The notes under the pieces were generated by a model that searched no databases, was not told the origin of the DNA, and worked only from the letters and a program-made list of their open reading frames with translations. Of a DNA stretch of 55,409 nt, positions 7,789 to 15,633 are shown in pieces. Every line of letters starts with the position of its first letter. Position 1 is the stretch's first letter. Position numbers and translations under genes: made by a program. Source of the DNA: Planctomycetota bacterium (GTDB taxonomy: Bacteria; Planctomycetota; UBA1135; GCA-002686595); the NCBI GenBank assembly GCA_002862085.1, contig PKCK01000007.1, forward strand, positions 1 to 55,409, written 5' to 3'.

Positions 7789-9290
7789 TGACGAACGATC
7801 GACGACAGGACGCCGACGACCCGGCGAAGAAGGACGGCCGCGCCTGCAGCCTCTCGCGGCGCCAGCTCCTCTGGGAGAGCGCCGCGGGCTTCGGCTCGGT
7901 GGCGCTGACGGGGATGCTCGGCTCGGAGTTCCTGGCCAGCACCGCGAAGGCCGCCGACGGCGTGCGCGCGAACCCGCTCGCGGGCGCGGGCCGGCCCGTG
8001 GACGCCAAGGCGGTGGCGCGCGCGAAGCACGTCATCTTCCTCTTCATGTACGGGGGCCCGAGCCAGGTCGACACGTTCGACTACAAGCCGGACCTCTATC
8101 GCCTCGACGGCAAGACCATCGACGTGCCCACCTTCGGGCGCCAGGGCAAGCGCGGCGGCGGGCGCGTGGTCGGGCCGAAGTGGCGCTTCCGCCAGTACGG
8201 CGAGTGCGGCAAGTGGATCTCCGATCTCTTCCCGCACCTGGCGACCCAGGTGGACAAGATCGCCTTCCTGCACTCCATGTACGCGGAGAGCCCGATCCAC
8301 GGCTCGGCGCTGCTCAACATGAACTGCGGGCGCATCGTGTCGGGGCACCCGAGCATCGGCTCCTGGGTCAACTACGGCCTCGGCACCCTCAACCGGGACC
8401 TGCCGGGCTACGTCGTCATGCTCGACGAGAGCGGCGGCCCCATCAGCGGCGCCAAGAACTGGACGAGCGGCTACATGCCCGCGTCGCTCCAGGGCGTGCA
8501 GGTGCGCACCGAGGGCACGCCCATCCTCGGCCTCGAGCGGCCCGAGGGGCTCACCGACCCGGCGCAGCGCGCGCTCCTCGACCACCTCGGCCGGGAGAAC
8601 GGCCTGCACGCGGCCGCGCGCGGGCAGAACCCCGAGCTCTCCGCTCGCATCGAGCAGTTCGAGCTCGCCTACCGCATGCAGTCCGCGGCGCCCGAGGCCG
8701 TCGAGCTCGGCACCGAGACGGAGGAGACCCGCGAGCTCTACGGGTTGAACGACGAGCGGACGCGCCGCTTCGGCTCGAAGTGCCTGCTCGCCCGGCGCCT
8801 CGTGGAGCGCGGCGTGCGCTTCGTCCAGGTCTACTCCGGCGGCGGCCACAACGACGACAACTGGGACGCCCACGGCGACCTGGTCTTCAACCACACGCGC
8901 CACGCCGGGCGCACGGACAAGCCCATCGCCGCGCTCCTCGTGGACCTCGAGCGGCGCGGGCTCCTCGACGAGACCCTCGTGGTCTGGGGCGGGGAGTTCG
9001 GCCGCCAGCCCACCGCCGAGTACGCGAAGGGCACGGGACGCGACCACAACTCGTGGGGCTTCACGATGTGGATGGCCGGCGGCGGCGTGAAGGGCGGCAC
9101 GAGCGTCGGGCAGACCGACGAGCTCGGGTCCAAGGCCGTGGAGGACCGCTTCCACGTCAAGAACCTCCACGCGACCATCCTCCACCTGATGGGGCTCGAC
9201 CCGAACGGGCTGAGCTACTTCTTCGGCGGGCTCGACCAGAAGCTGGTCGGGGTCGAGGGCGCCGAGCCGATCTGGAAGGTCGTCGCGTGA
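7788..9290 (+). CDS. DUF1501 protein with Tat-type signal
   Basis: The 500-residue product starts at ATG 7788, overlapping the previous stop by one base. A twin-arginine-like signal lies near residues 23-50 (SRRQLLWESAAGFGSVALTG), pointing to export in folded form. The rest matches DUF1501, a family related in fold to sulfatases/alkaline phosphatases: FLFMYGGPSQVDTFDYKP near the start, HGSALLNMNCGR, VYSGGGHNDDNWDAHGD in the middle and VVWGGEFGRQP / GRDHNSWGFTMWMAGGGVKGG towards the end. DUF1501 genes are typically partnered with DUF1549/DUF1553 cytochromes, as here. The reaction is unproven. Its end overlaps the GTG start of the next gene. Confidence 0.93.
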   Translation: MTNDRRQDADDPAKKDGRACSLSRRQLLWESAAGFGSVALTGMLGSEFLASTAKAADGVRANPLAGAGRPVDAKAVARAKHVIFLFMYGGPSQVDTFDYKPDLYRLDGKTIDVPTFGRQGKRGGGRVVGPKWRFRQYGECGKWISDLFPHLATQVDKIAFLHSMYAESPIHGSALLNMNCGRIVSGHPSIGSWVNYGLGTLNRDLPGYVVMLDESGGPISGAKNWTSGYMPASLQGVQVRTEGTPILGLERPEGLTDPAQRALLDHLGRENGLHAAARGQNPELSARIEQFELAYRMQSAAPEAVELGTETEETRELYGLNDERTRRFGSKCLLARRLVERGVRFVQVYSGGGHNDDNWDAHGDLVFNHTRHAGRTDKPIAALLVDLERRGLLDETLVVWGGEFGRQPTAEYAKGTGRDHNSWGFTMWMAGGGVKGGTSVGQTDELGSKAVEDRFHVKNLHATILHLMGLDPNGLSYFFGGLDQKLVGVEGAEPIWKVVA

Positions 9291-11023
9291 CGTACGGCTT
9301 CAGCGGACTGCTCGCCCTCGGGCTCCTCGCCCCCGCCGGCGGGACGGACGACGCCAGCGAGGCGCTCGCGGCGGCCGCGGCCGCCGTGGAGAGGACCTGC
9401 TTCGAGTGCCACAGCGCCGACGCCGCGAAGGGGGGCCTGCGCCTCCACGAGGCGGCGGGCTGGATCAGCGAGGTCGATCCCGCGGACGTGGAGAGCTCGG
9501 AGCTGCTCTACCGGCTGACCCTCGAGCCGGAGGACCCGGAGGCGATGCCCCCGGAGGGCCCGCGGCTCTCCTCCGAGTCGATCGACGCGATCCGCGCGTG
9601 GATCGCGGCGGGCGCGGACGAGGAGACGCTCGAGGGGGCCATCGCCCTGGCCTCCGCGCGGACGGCGCGCCGCGCCGCCGCGGCCGAGGCCGTCAGCGCT
9701 CGCTCGGGCGCCCGCGTCGACGTCATCGAGGCGGACGGGGAGTTCGTCGGCTACTCCGTCAGCTGGAGCCACCGACCGACGCCGCCGACCCGCGAGGGCT
9801 TCGTCGCCCTCGAGGCGATCGGCGAGGACGTCGTCGAGCTCGGCCTCGCGGGGACCGCGTTCGACCCGGGCTGGCTCTCGTCGCTGCCGGCGCTGGAGAG
9901 GCTCGTGGCCCTCGATCTCGCCCGCACGGAGGCGGGTGACGCGGCGCTGGCGCACCTGATCGACGCCGCCCCCGCGCTCAGGCGCGCGAACCTCACGTCC
10001 ACGCGCGTGACGGCCGCGGGGATCCGCGCCGCGCGCGCGAAGAGGCCGGACCTCGCGCTCACCTACTTCGACACCGCGGCGGCGCCGCCGGTCACCGACC
10101 CCTTCGCGGCGGTGGGCGTGCACCAGCCGCGGCGGATCCTGGCGGGCGACGCGAGCAAGCGGCGCGTGGCGCTGCTGCGGGAGATCGCGATCGGGAAGCC
10201 GGAGATGATCTGGGAGCGCCCCGTCGAGTCGATGCACGACCTCCAGTGGCTCGGCGAGTCCGAGGCGGGCGGCGGCCACGGCCGCGTCCTCGTCCAGGAG
10301 ACCTGGACCCGGATCGTCGAGGTGGACACGGCCAGCGGCGAGGTGCTCTGGAGCTACGACGCGGCCCCGGCCGAGGGCGAGTCCGTCGAGATCCACTCGT
10401 TCCAGCGGCTCGAGGACGGCACGACCATGGTCGCCGAGTCCGGCCGCGGACGGGTCGCGTTCGTCGATTCCAGCGGCGCCGTTCTGGGCAGCTTCTCCCT
10501 GACCCTCGACCGTCCCCATCCGCACCACGACACGCGCCTCGTCCGCCCCACGGGGAAGGGCACCTTCCTCGTCGCGCACGAGCGCGACGGCGTGGTCCGC
10601 GAGTACGACCGCGAGGGCCGGGTGATCTGGAGCTTCGACGTGCCCCTGTTCGACGAGGAGCCCCGGGGCGGCCACGGCTTCGACGCGTTCGGCGACCAGG
10701 TCTTCTGCGCCCTTCGATTGCCCGGCGGCGACACCCTGGTCTCCACCGGCAACGGTCACGGCCTGTTGCGGGTGAGCCCCGCGGGCGAGGTGCGCCAGCG
10801 CATCGCCCAGGAGTCCCTGGAGGGGGTCCGCCTCGCCTGGACCACCGCGGTCCAGGTCCTCTCGAACGGTCACGTCGTCCTGGGCAACTGCCACGCGGGC
10901 CCCGAGCAGCCCCAGGCCATCGAGATCGATCTCGAGGCCGGTGAGGTGGTCTGGCGATTCCGGGACCACGACCGTTTCGGCGACGCACTCTCGAACCTCC
11001 TGGTCGTCGAGCGCTCGCGCTGA
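9287..11023 (+). CDS. Secreted cytochrome c domain fused to a leucine-rich segment and an ASST/PQQ-like beta-propeller
   Basis: GTG at 9287 overlaps the previous stop by four bases and gives a 578-residue product with a short hydrophobic leader. A haem motif CFECH lies at 38-42, followed by AKGGLRLHE as in planctomycete cytochrome domains. Residues ~150-255 hold a leucine-rich, LRR-like stretch (LPALERLVALDLARTEAGDAAL). From ~285 to the end is a propeller with repeating hydrophobic turns such as GEVLWSYD, GRVIWSFD and GEVVWRF, and a HPHHD motif, resembling arylsulfotransferase or PQQ-binding repeats. No sulfotransferase active site was verified. Operon position suggests it works with the two upstream proteins, perhaps as electron carrier or binding partner. 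Confidence 0.85.
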   Translation: MTYGFSGLLALGLLAPAGGTDDASEALAAAAAAVERTCFECHSADAAKGGLRLHEAAGWISEVDPADVESSELLYRLTLEPEDPEAMPPEGPRLSSESIDAIRAWIAAGADEETLEGAIALASARTARRAAAAEAVSARSGARVDVIEADGEFVGYSVSWSHRPTPPTREGFVALEAIGEDVVELGLAGTAFDPGWLSSLPALERLVALDLARTEAGDAALAHLIDAAPALRRANLTSTRVTAAGIRAARAKRPDLALTYFDTAAAPPVTDPFAAVGVHQPRRILAGDASKRRVALLREIAIGKPEMIWERPVESMHDLQWLGESEAGGGHGRVLVQETWTRIVEVDTASGEVLWSYDAAPAEGESVEIHSFQRLEDGTTMVAESGRGRVAFVDSSGAVLGSFSLTLDRPHPHHDTRLVRPTGKGTFLVAHERDGVVREYDREGRVIWSFDVPLFDEEPRGGHGFDAFGDQVFCALRLPGGDTLVSTGNGHGLLRVSPAGEVRQRIAQESLEGVRLAWTTAVQVLSNGHVVLGNCHAGPEQPQAIEIDLEAGEVVWRFRDHDRFGDALSNLLVVERSR

Positions 11024-11094
11024 GAGAGCGCGCGGGCCCCGTCCGGCCGCGCCGAACGAGGCGACGATCGCGGTCCGCGCCGCGCGCGTGCCGA

Positions 11095-12378
11095 TCAGCG
11101 GCTGTCCGTCGCGGCCGCGAGGGCCGAGAGATCCGCGCCCGTCGGGCGCTGGAAGGGCCGGAGTCCGAAGGTCGGCAGGGACGCGATCAGGTGATCGAAG
11201 ATGTCCCCGATGATCCCCTCGTACTGAACCCACCGCTGCTCCGTGCTGAACACGTAGATCTCGATGGGGAGGCCTTCGGGACCCGGCGCGAGCTGGCGGA
11301 CGAGGAAGGTCATCTCGTCGGAGATGTCGGGGTGCGCCGAGAGGTAAGCGTCGAGGTACGCACGGAAGCTCCCGAGGTTCGTCAGGCGACGGCCGTTCGC
11401 GAGCTCCGTCGTGTCGATGCCGCGCTGCTCGTTCCAGGTGGCGACCTCGGCGGCGCGCCCCGAGATCGACTCGCTCAGGACGTCGAGCTTCGAGAGCCGC
11501 GCGATGTCCTCCTCGTCGAGGAAGCGCACGCTCCCCATGTCGATGGACAGGGCGCGCTTGATGCGGCGGCCGCCCGACTCCGTCATGCCACGCCAGTTCT
11601 TGAAGGAGTCCGACGTGAACGCCTTGGTCGGGATGGCGGAGACGGTCTTGTCCCAGTTCTGCACCTTGACCGAGTAGAGGCCGATGTCGATGACGTCGCC
11701 GTCCGCGCCGTAGCGCTCCATGGAGATCCAGTCGCCCACGCGGACGAGGTCGTTGGTAGCGATCTGGATGCTCGCGACGAAGCCGAGGATCGAGTCCTTG
11801 AAGACGAGCAGGATGATCGCCGTCATCGCGCCCAGTCCCGTCAGCAGCGCCCACGGTGACTTGTCCATCAACACCGCGACCGTGAGGATCCCGGTCGCCA
11901 TCCAGAGCAGGATCTTCGCCACCTGGACGTAGGAGCGGATGGGTTTGTCCCGTGTCCCCTGGCTGCGCTGGCCGATCGTGACGAGGGCGTCGAGGAAGAC
12001 GTCCGCGCTGCGCGCGACCGCGATGATCATCCACGCGTTCGCGAGACGCTGGACCACTTCGACGCCGGCGTTTCCCTCCGGGAAGAGCAGGGGAGCCGCG
12101 GAGTGGACGACCAGCGCGGGGACGACCCTGGTGAGCCGCTGAAGCACCTTGTGCTCGACGAAGATGTCGTCGATGGTCGTCGATGTCTTCGAAACGATCG
12201 CGCGCACGAAGCGGACGATGACGCGGACGGCGATGAAGTCGGCCAGCCAGGCTGCGACGAGGACGCCGAGCCAGACGCCGACCCAGACGCCGGCGTAGCG
12301 GAGGAGCTCGCTCCTGTCGGGCCATTCGATGGGCCACTCGAACTGAGCGATGAGAGCGATCGCGGCGCGGGGTTCCAT
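11095..12378 (-). CDS. YbdG-type mechanosensitive ion channel (MscS family)
   Basis: The 427-residue product starts at ATG 12378; longer in-frame starts would add an implausible arginine-rich tail. Several membrane helices occupy about residues 20-190, the last with the Gly/Ala-rich pore-like sequence ALLTGLGAMTAIILLVFKD. The soluble beta domain follows: VGDWISMERYGADGDVIDIGL, then VSAIPTKAFTSDSFKNWRGM and SGGRRIKRALSIDMGSVRFLD. These strings closely match the E. coli miniconductance channel YbdG (415 aa) rather than classical MscS. Role: release of solutes on osmotic down-shock across the inner membrane. It converges with the plus-strand cytochrome operon and appears to be a single-gene unit. 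Confidence 0.92.
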   Translation of the reverse strand: MEPRAAIALIAQFEWPIEWPDRSELLRYAGVWVGVWLGVLVAAWLADFIAVRVIVRFVRAIVSKTSTTIDDIFVEHKVLQRLTRVVPALVVHSAAPLLFPEGNAGVEVVQRLANAWMIIAVARSADVFLDALVTIGQRSQGTRDKPIRSYVQVAKILLWMATGILTVAVLMDKSPWALLTGLGAMTAIILLVFKDSILGFVASIQIATNDLVRVGDWISMERYGADGDVIDIGLYSVKVQNWDKTVSAIPTKAFTSDSFKNWRGMTESGGRRIKRALSIDMGSVRFLDEEDIARLSKLDVLSESISGRAAEVATWNEQRGIDTTELANGRRLTNLGSFRAYLDAYLSAHPDISDEMTFLVRQLAPGPEGLPIEIYVFSTEQRWVQYEGIIGDIFDHLIASLPTFGLRPFQRPTGADLSALAAATDSR

Positions 12379-12776
12379 GCAGCGGATTGTGCCGACTGGG
12401 GCGCGCGTTTCATTCGTGATCGGCGAAGACTGCGTCCTCGAGGGCGTACGACCCGCTCCGCGGACGTCGCCGCGGTCCAGCTCGCCCGGATCCTCCTCGG
12501 AGGCACGCTCGCGCCACGCACGTTCGGGGCTCGGTCGCTCGGCGCGCGCCGGGTCGCGTCGCTCGTCCTCGTCGCCGGCGCGGGCGTCAGGCATCGCACC
12601 GGGCGTTCCTCCCGTCGGAGCCGCGCACGCGGGCGTGATCCGGGAGGACCGCAGCTGGCGGAGGCCGCGCTGCTCGGGCTCCTCGAGGTCGAGGGCGCGC
12701 TGGCCGCCGGGGCGTCCGGGGACGTCGTGCGCCCCCCGCTCCTGTCACCGCGAGGGCGAGGCCGCGTCTTGACTGC
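12379..12776. other. 398-bp gap between divergent channel and radC-like genes
   Basis: Both flanking genes read outward, so their promoters should lie here, but none could be called with confidence. Frames crossing it on either strand translate to Arg/Ser/Pro-rich low-complexity sequence and look like GC-driven shadows. No hairpin of note was found. Confidence 0.45.
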
Positions 12777-13382
12777 GTGGTCGACGCGGACTCGGAGCTG
12801 GAGACGACGCTGCGGAGGCTCCTCGGCCGCGGCGCTTTCGACGGCGTCGTGAAGGCGATGGACGAGGTGGGGGTGGCCCGCGTCGCCCGGATGGACGCGG
12901 AGGAGCTCTCGGAGTGGGGTGTCGAGGCAGGGGTCGCGCGCCGCGCGGTGGCGGCCTTCGAGCTGGGACGAGCGGTCGAACGCGCAGGGGATGCCGAGCG
13001 GGAGGTGGTCCGGGGTGCGCCGGACGTCGCGCGGATCGTCGCGCCCGAACTGCGGGGCATGCGGGTGGAGGTGTTCCTGGTTCTGCTGCTCGACGCGAGG
13101 AACGGCGTCCTCGGCGTCGCCGAAGCGGCGAGGGGGACGCTGACGGCGGCGCCCGTGCACCCGCGCGAGGTGCTCGGCCCGGCCGTGCGAAGGGGCGCGG
13201 CCGCGGTCGTCGTGGCCCACAACCACCCATCGGGCGATCCCACGCCCAGTGCGGCGGATCGGGCGGTGACCGAGCGGCTGGTCAAGGCTGGCGAGGTGCT
13301 CGGGGTCCCCGTGCTGGATCACCTCGTCTGGGCCGAGGGGGGGTGGGTCTCGCTCAGGGCCGCGGGTGATTGGCCTGTGTGA
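12777..13382 (+). CDS. radC: RadC-like JAB-domain protein
   Basis: The 201-residue product uses GTG 12777, the first start after an in-frame stop. The N-terminal ~70 residues are helical and resemble the helix-hairpin-helix region of RadC. The C-terminal JAB/MPN-like domain is well preserved, with Glu98, H148-N-H150-P-S-G-D and Asp161 giving the ExnHxHx10D metal-binding pattern. RadC proteins were linked to DNA repair historically, but that role is disputed and biochemical activity is unclear. The protein is slightly shorter than typical RadC (about 220-230 residues). Two strong hairpins follow at 13432-13496, so it is probably transcribed separately from the large downstream operon. Confidence 0.88.
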   Translation: MVDADSELETTLRRLLGRGAFDGVVKAMDEVGVARVARMDAEELSEWGVEAGVARRAVAAFELGRAVERAGDAEREVVRGAPDVARIVAPELRGMRVEVFLVLLLDARNGVLGVAEAARGTLTAAPVHPREVLGPAVRRGAAAVVVAHNHPSGDPTPSAADRAVTERLVKAGEVLGVPVLDHLVWAEGGWVSLRAAGDWPV

Positions 13383-13431
13383 GGGAGGGCCTCCTGCTGG
13401 GGCTGAGAGGGGTGGAACGAGTAACCTGTGG

Positions 13432-13463
13432 GGCCCCTCCGGGTATCTCCGAGCGGAGGGGCC
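13432..13463 (+). terminator. Hairpin 1 downstream of the radC-like gene
   Basis: A perfect 10-bp stem (GGCCCCTCCG with CGGAGGGGCC) with a 12-base loop lies 50 bp after the stop at 13382. It could end radC transcription or sit in the leader of the 13533 operon. There is no U-tract. Confidence 0.5.
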
Positions 13464-13467
13464 GCCC

Positions 13468-13496
13468 GCGAGCCCCTCGACGGCCCGGGGGCTCGC
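13468..13496 (+). promoter_or_regulatory. Hairpin 2 just upstream of the pseudopilus operon
   Basis: A 9-bp perfect stem (GCGAGCCCC with GGGGCTCGC) with an 11-base loop immediately follows hairpin 1 and ends 36 bp before the ATG at 13533. The tandem arrangement suggests a double terminator or a structured 5' leader; the sequence does not decide between them. Confidence 0.4.
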
Positions 13497-13532
13497 GCTC
13501 GCTCCCGAGACCTCTCCCTCGCTCCCTGCTCC

Positions 13533-15554
13533 ATGTCCTTCCAATTCGCGCTGCGCTTCGAGTCCGGGGAGCGCCGCGGCGAGGTCGTCCCCGTCGCCAT
13601 CGCAGACGCCCAGGGAGGTGTCTTCACCATCGGCCGTCGGCCCGGCAACTCGCTCCAGGTCACCGACCCCTCCGTCTCCGGCAGTCACGCCGAGATCGAA
13701 CTCGCCGGCGGCACGCTCCGGATCCGCGACCTGGACAGCACGAACGGCACCGAGGTCGCGGGCCGGCGCGTGAGGCAGGCGGAGCTCGGTCACGGCCAGC
13801 AGTTCGTCCTGGGGAAGGTCGAGTTCTCCGTGATCGATCGCGCGGCGGGCGCGGCCGAGGACGCGAGCGGTCCCGCGCTCGAGCTGGAGCTGCCGCTCTC
13901 CGACGACCCCGTTGGACTCGACCGGACGCAGCTCCAGCAGCGCGATGAGGGCTTCGAGATCACCGCTGACGATCTCGCCCGATCGCGCCGGACGTCCAAG
14001 CTCGGTCCGATCCTGCTGGTCGGACTCGCCGCTCTCGCGGGAGGCGCGTACTACTGGACGACGACGCGCGCCGGCGCCGACGAGGAGAGCAGCCGACGCG
14101 CGCGCACCGCGCAGAAGGTCGCCGCTCCGTCCGGGCACATGTTGGCGGGGTACTCCTTCGAGGACACGGCGGGTTGGCTCTTCGACGAGGGAGACGGTTC
14201 ACAGTTCCTCCGCACGGGCGGCGCCGCCGTCAGCGGACGTCGCGGCGCCCGGGTCGAACTGGCGGGCGGCGAAGAGGGGCTGCTCGTGAGCGAGGCCGTC
14301 CGCGTTCCAGGGCCCATCGAGGTCAGCGCCATGGTGCGCACCGAGGCGGAGATCGACGCCCGGATCGGCGTGCGCTTCACGGGCGGTGAGGACCTCCCCG
14401 AGCTCACCCTCTGGTCAGGCGCCGCGCCCGCCGGGGACGACTTCACCGAGCTCGCACTGGCCGTGACCGCCCCCCCTGGATACAGCCACGCGGCGGTCCT
14501 GCTCCGCGGCCTCAGCGCTGCCCCCGAGCCGGCCGACGACGAGGATCCGCCCCTCGCGACGATGGACGTGGACGACGTCGCGATGGTGCCCGGCGGCGAT
14601 GGCTCGCCGCTCCACTCGGTCGCCTCCTGGCGGGTCGTCTCCGCCGCCCGCGCCACGGGCGGTCACGGCGCGCTCGCCCTCGCCTCGCTCGACCGGACCC
14701 TCGTTCCCCGTCTGCGCATCGCAGAGAGCTCCGGCGAGGGCGACGTGCCCATGTCGGTGTCGGCGAACGGCGGGGACCTCGTCCTCCGGCCCGCGACGGA
14801 CGGCGTCCTCGAGATCCTCGTCCACCGCGACCTCGCGGGCGATGGGCTCGCCTCGATCGGCGGTGGGGACGAGGCGGGCTACGCGGGGCACGGGCAGAGC
14901 TTCGACGCCGCGAGCGCCGCGAGCTTGCTGCTCGGCGAGGACGCGAACCTGGTGCGCGTCGGCTTTCCCGGCCCCCGGGCCGCAGCCGCGCGTCCGGTCG
15001 GCGACGACGTGCTCGTGCGGGCAGCGGTCTCCGCCGGCGAGGAGCTCCGACTCCAGCTCGACTTCTCCGAGGAGAGGACCCTGGCCCAGCGACTCGCGCG
15101 CCGCGCCGACGAGGAGCGTCGCGAGGGGCGTAGCGGGGACTCCCTTCGGACCTGGAGCGAGCTCCTGACGGACGTCCCCTTCGACAGCGCGCTCGTCCAG
15201 CGGGCGGCCGCGGGACAGAGCGAGATCGTCGCCGAGGGCATCTTGGAGCTGAAGGCGCTCAGCGCGGAGGTCGAGCGCGCGAGCTTCTTCGGGCTCGAGG
15301 AGCTCTATCGGGAGAAGCTCGCCCGTGCCCAGGAGCTCCGCACGCGCTTCCGCGGCAGCGACGTGGAGACGGCCAGCGCCGCGCTCGCCGACGAGATCTC
15401 GTCGGCGCTCGAGGCCCTCGGCGGCGGCGACGCGGCCGCGGAGGCAGCGCGCCTCGAGGGCATCGCAGAGGCCCTGCGGGAGGCCGGTTCGGTGGGCCTC
15501 GCCGGTCGCGTGGACAACTACCGTCAGCGCGACCCGGACGGCTCGCAGCGCTGA
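13533..15554 (+). CDS. FHA-domain inner-membrane protein with large C-terminal region; first gene of the pseudopilus operon
   Basis: ATG 13533 gives 673 residues. Residues ~1-100 are a canonical FHA domain (phosphothreonine-binding): G34-R35-R36, VSGSHAEI at 48-55 and DSTNGT at 68-73. A single membrane helix at ~157-175 follows, so FHA should be cytoplasmic and the remaining ~490 residues periplasmic. That part has beta-rich segments (about 190-330, reminiscent of carbohydrate-binding folds) and an Ala/Glu-rich helical tail. No Ser/Thr kinase is encoded nearby. Its position ahead of the PilM-PilN fusion suggests a structural or regulatory part of the assembly platform. FHA proteins occur in type III and VI secretion systems, and GspC/PilP-like anchoring is one possibility. 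Confidence 0.8.
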   Translation: MSFQFALRFESGERRGEVVPVAIADAQGGVFTIGRRPGNSLQVTDPSVSGSHAEIELAGGTLRIRDLDSTNGTEVAGRRVRQAELGHGQQFVLGKVEFSVIDRAAGAAEDASGPALELELPLSDDPVGLDRTQLQQRDEGFEITADDLARSRRTSKLGPILLVGLAALAGGAYYWTTTRAGADEESSRRARTAQKVAAPSGHMLAGYSFEDTAGWLFDEGDGSQFLRTGGAAVSGRRGARVELAGGEEGLLVSEAVRVPGPIEVSAMVRTEAEIDARIGVRFTGGEDLPELTLWSGAAPAGDDFTELALAVTAPPGYSHAAVLLRGLSAAPEPADDEDPPLATMDVDDVAMVPGGDGSPLHSVASWRVVSAARATGGHGALALASLDRTLVPRLRIAESSGEGDVPMSVSANGGDLVLRPATDGVLEILVHRDLAGDGLASIGGGDEAGYAGHGQSFDAASAASLLLGEDANLVRVGFPGPRAAAARPVGDDVLVRAAVSAGEELRLQLDFSEERTLAQRLARRADEERREGRSGDSLRTWSELLTDVPFDSALVQRAAAGQSEIVAEGILELKALSAEVERASFFGLEELYREKLARAQELRTRFRGSDVETASAALADEISSALEALGGGDAAAEAARLEGIAEALREAGSVGLAGRVDNYRQRDPDGSQR

Positions 15555-15633
15555 GCGCGATCGGGATCCAGAAGACACGACCAGGCACAACAGCGACAGT
15601 CACAAGAGGAGAGCGGCGAGGACCAGCACATCC

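Noticed and set aside
9215..12337. Long minus-strand frame (1040 residues) overlapping the cytochrome/propeller gene and channel
   Set aside because: Crosses two real genes in different frames and has no recognisable domain.
12350..12772. Possible small gene between the channel and radC-like genes
   Set aside because: Arg/Ser/Pro-rich translation with no motif and overlap with the start of the channel gene.
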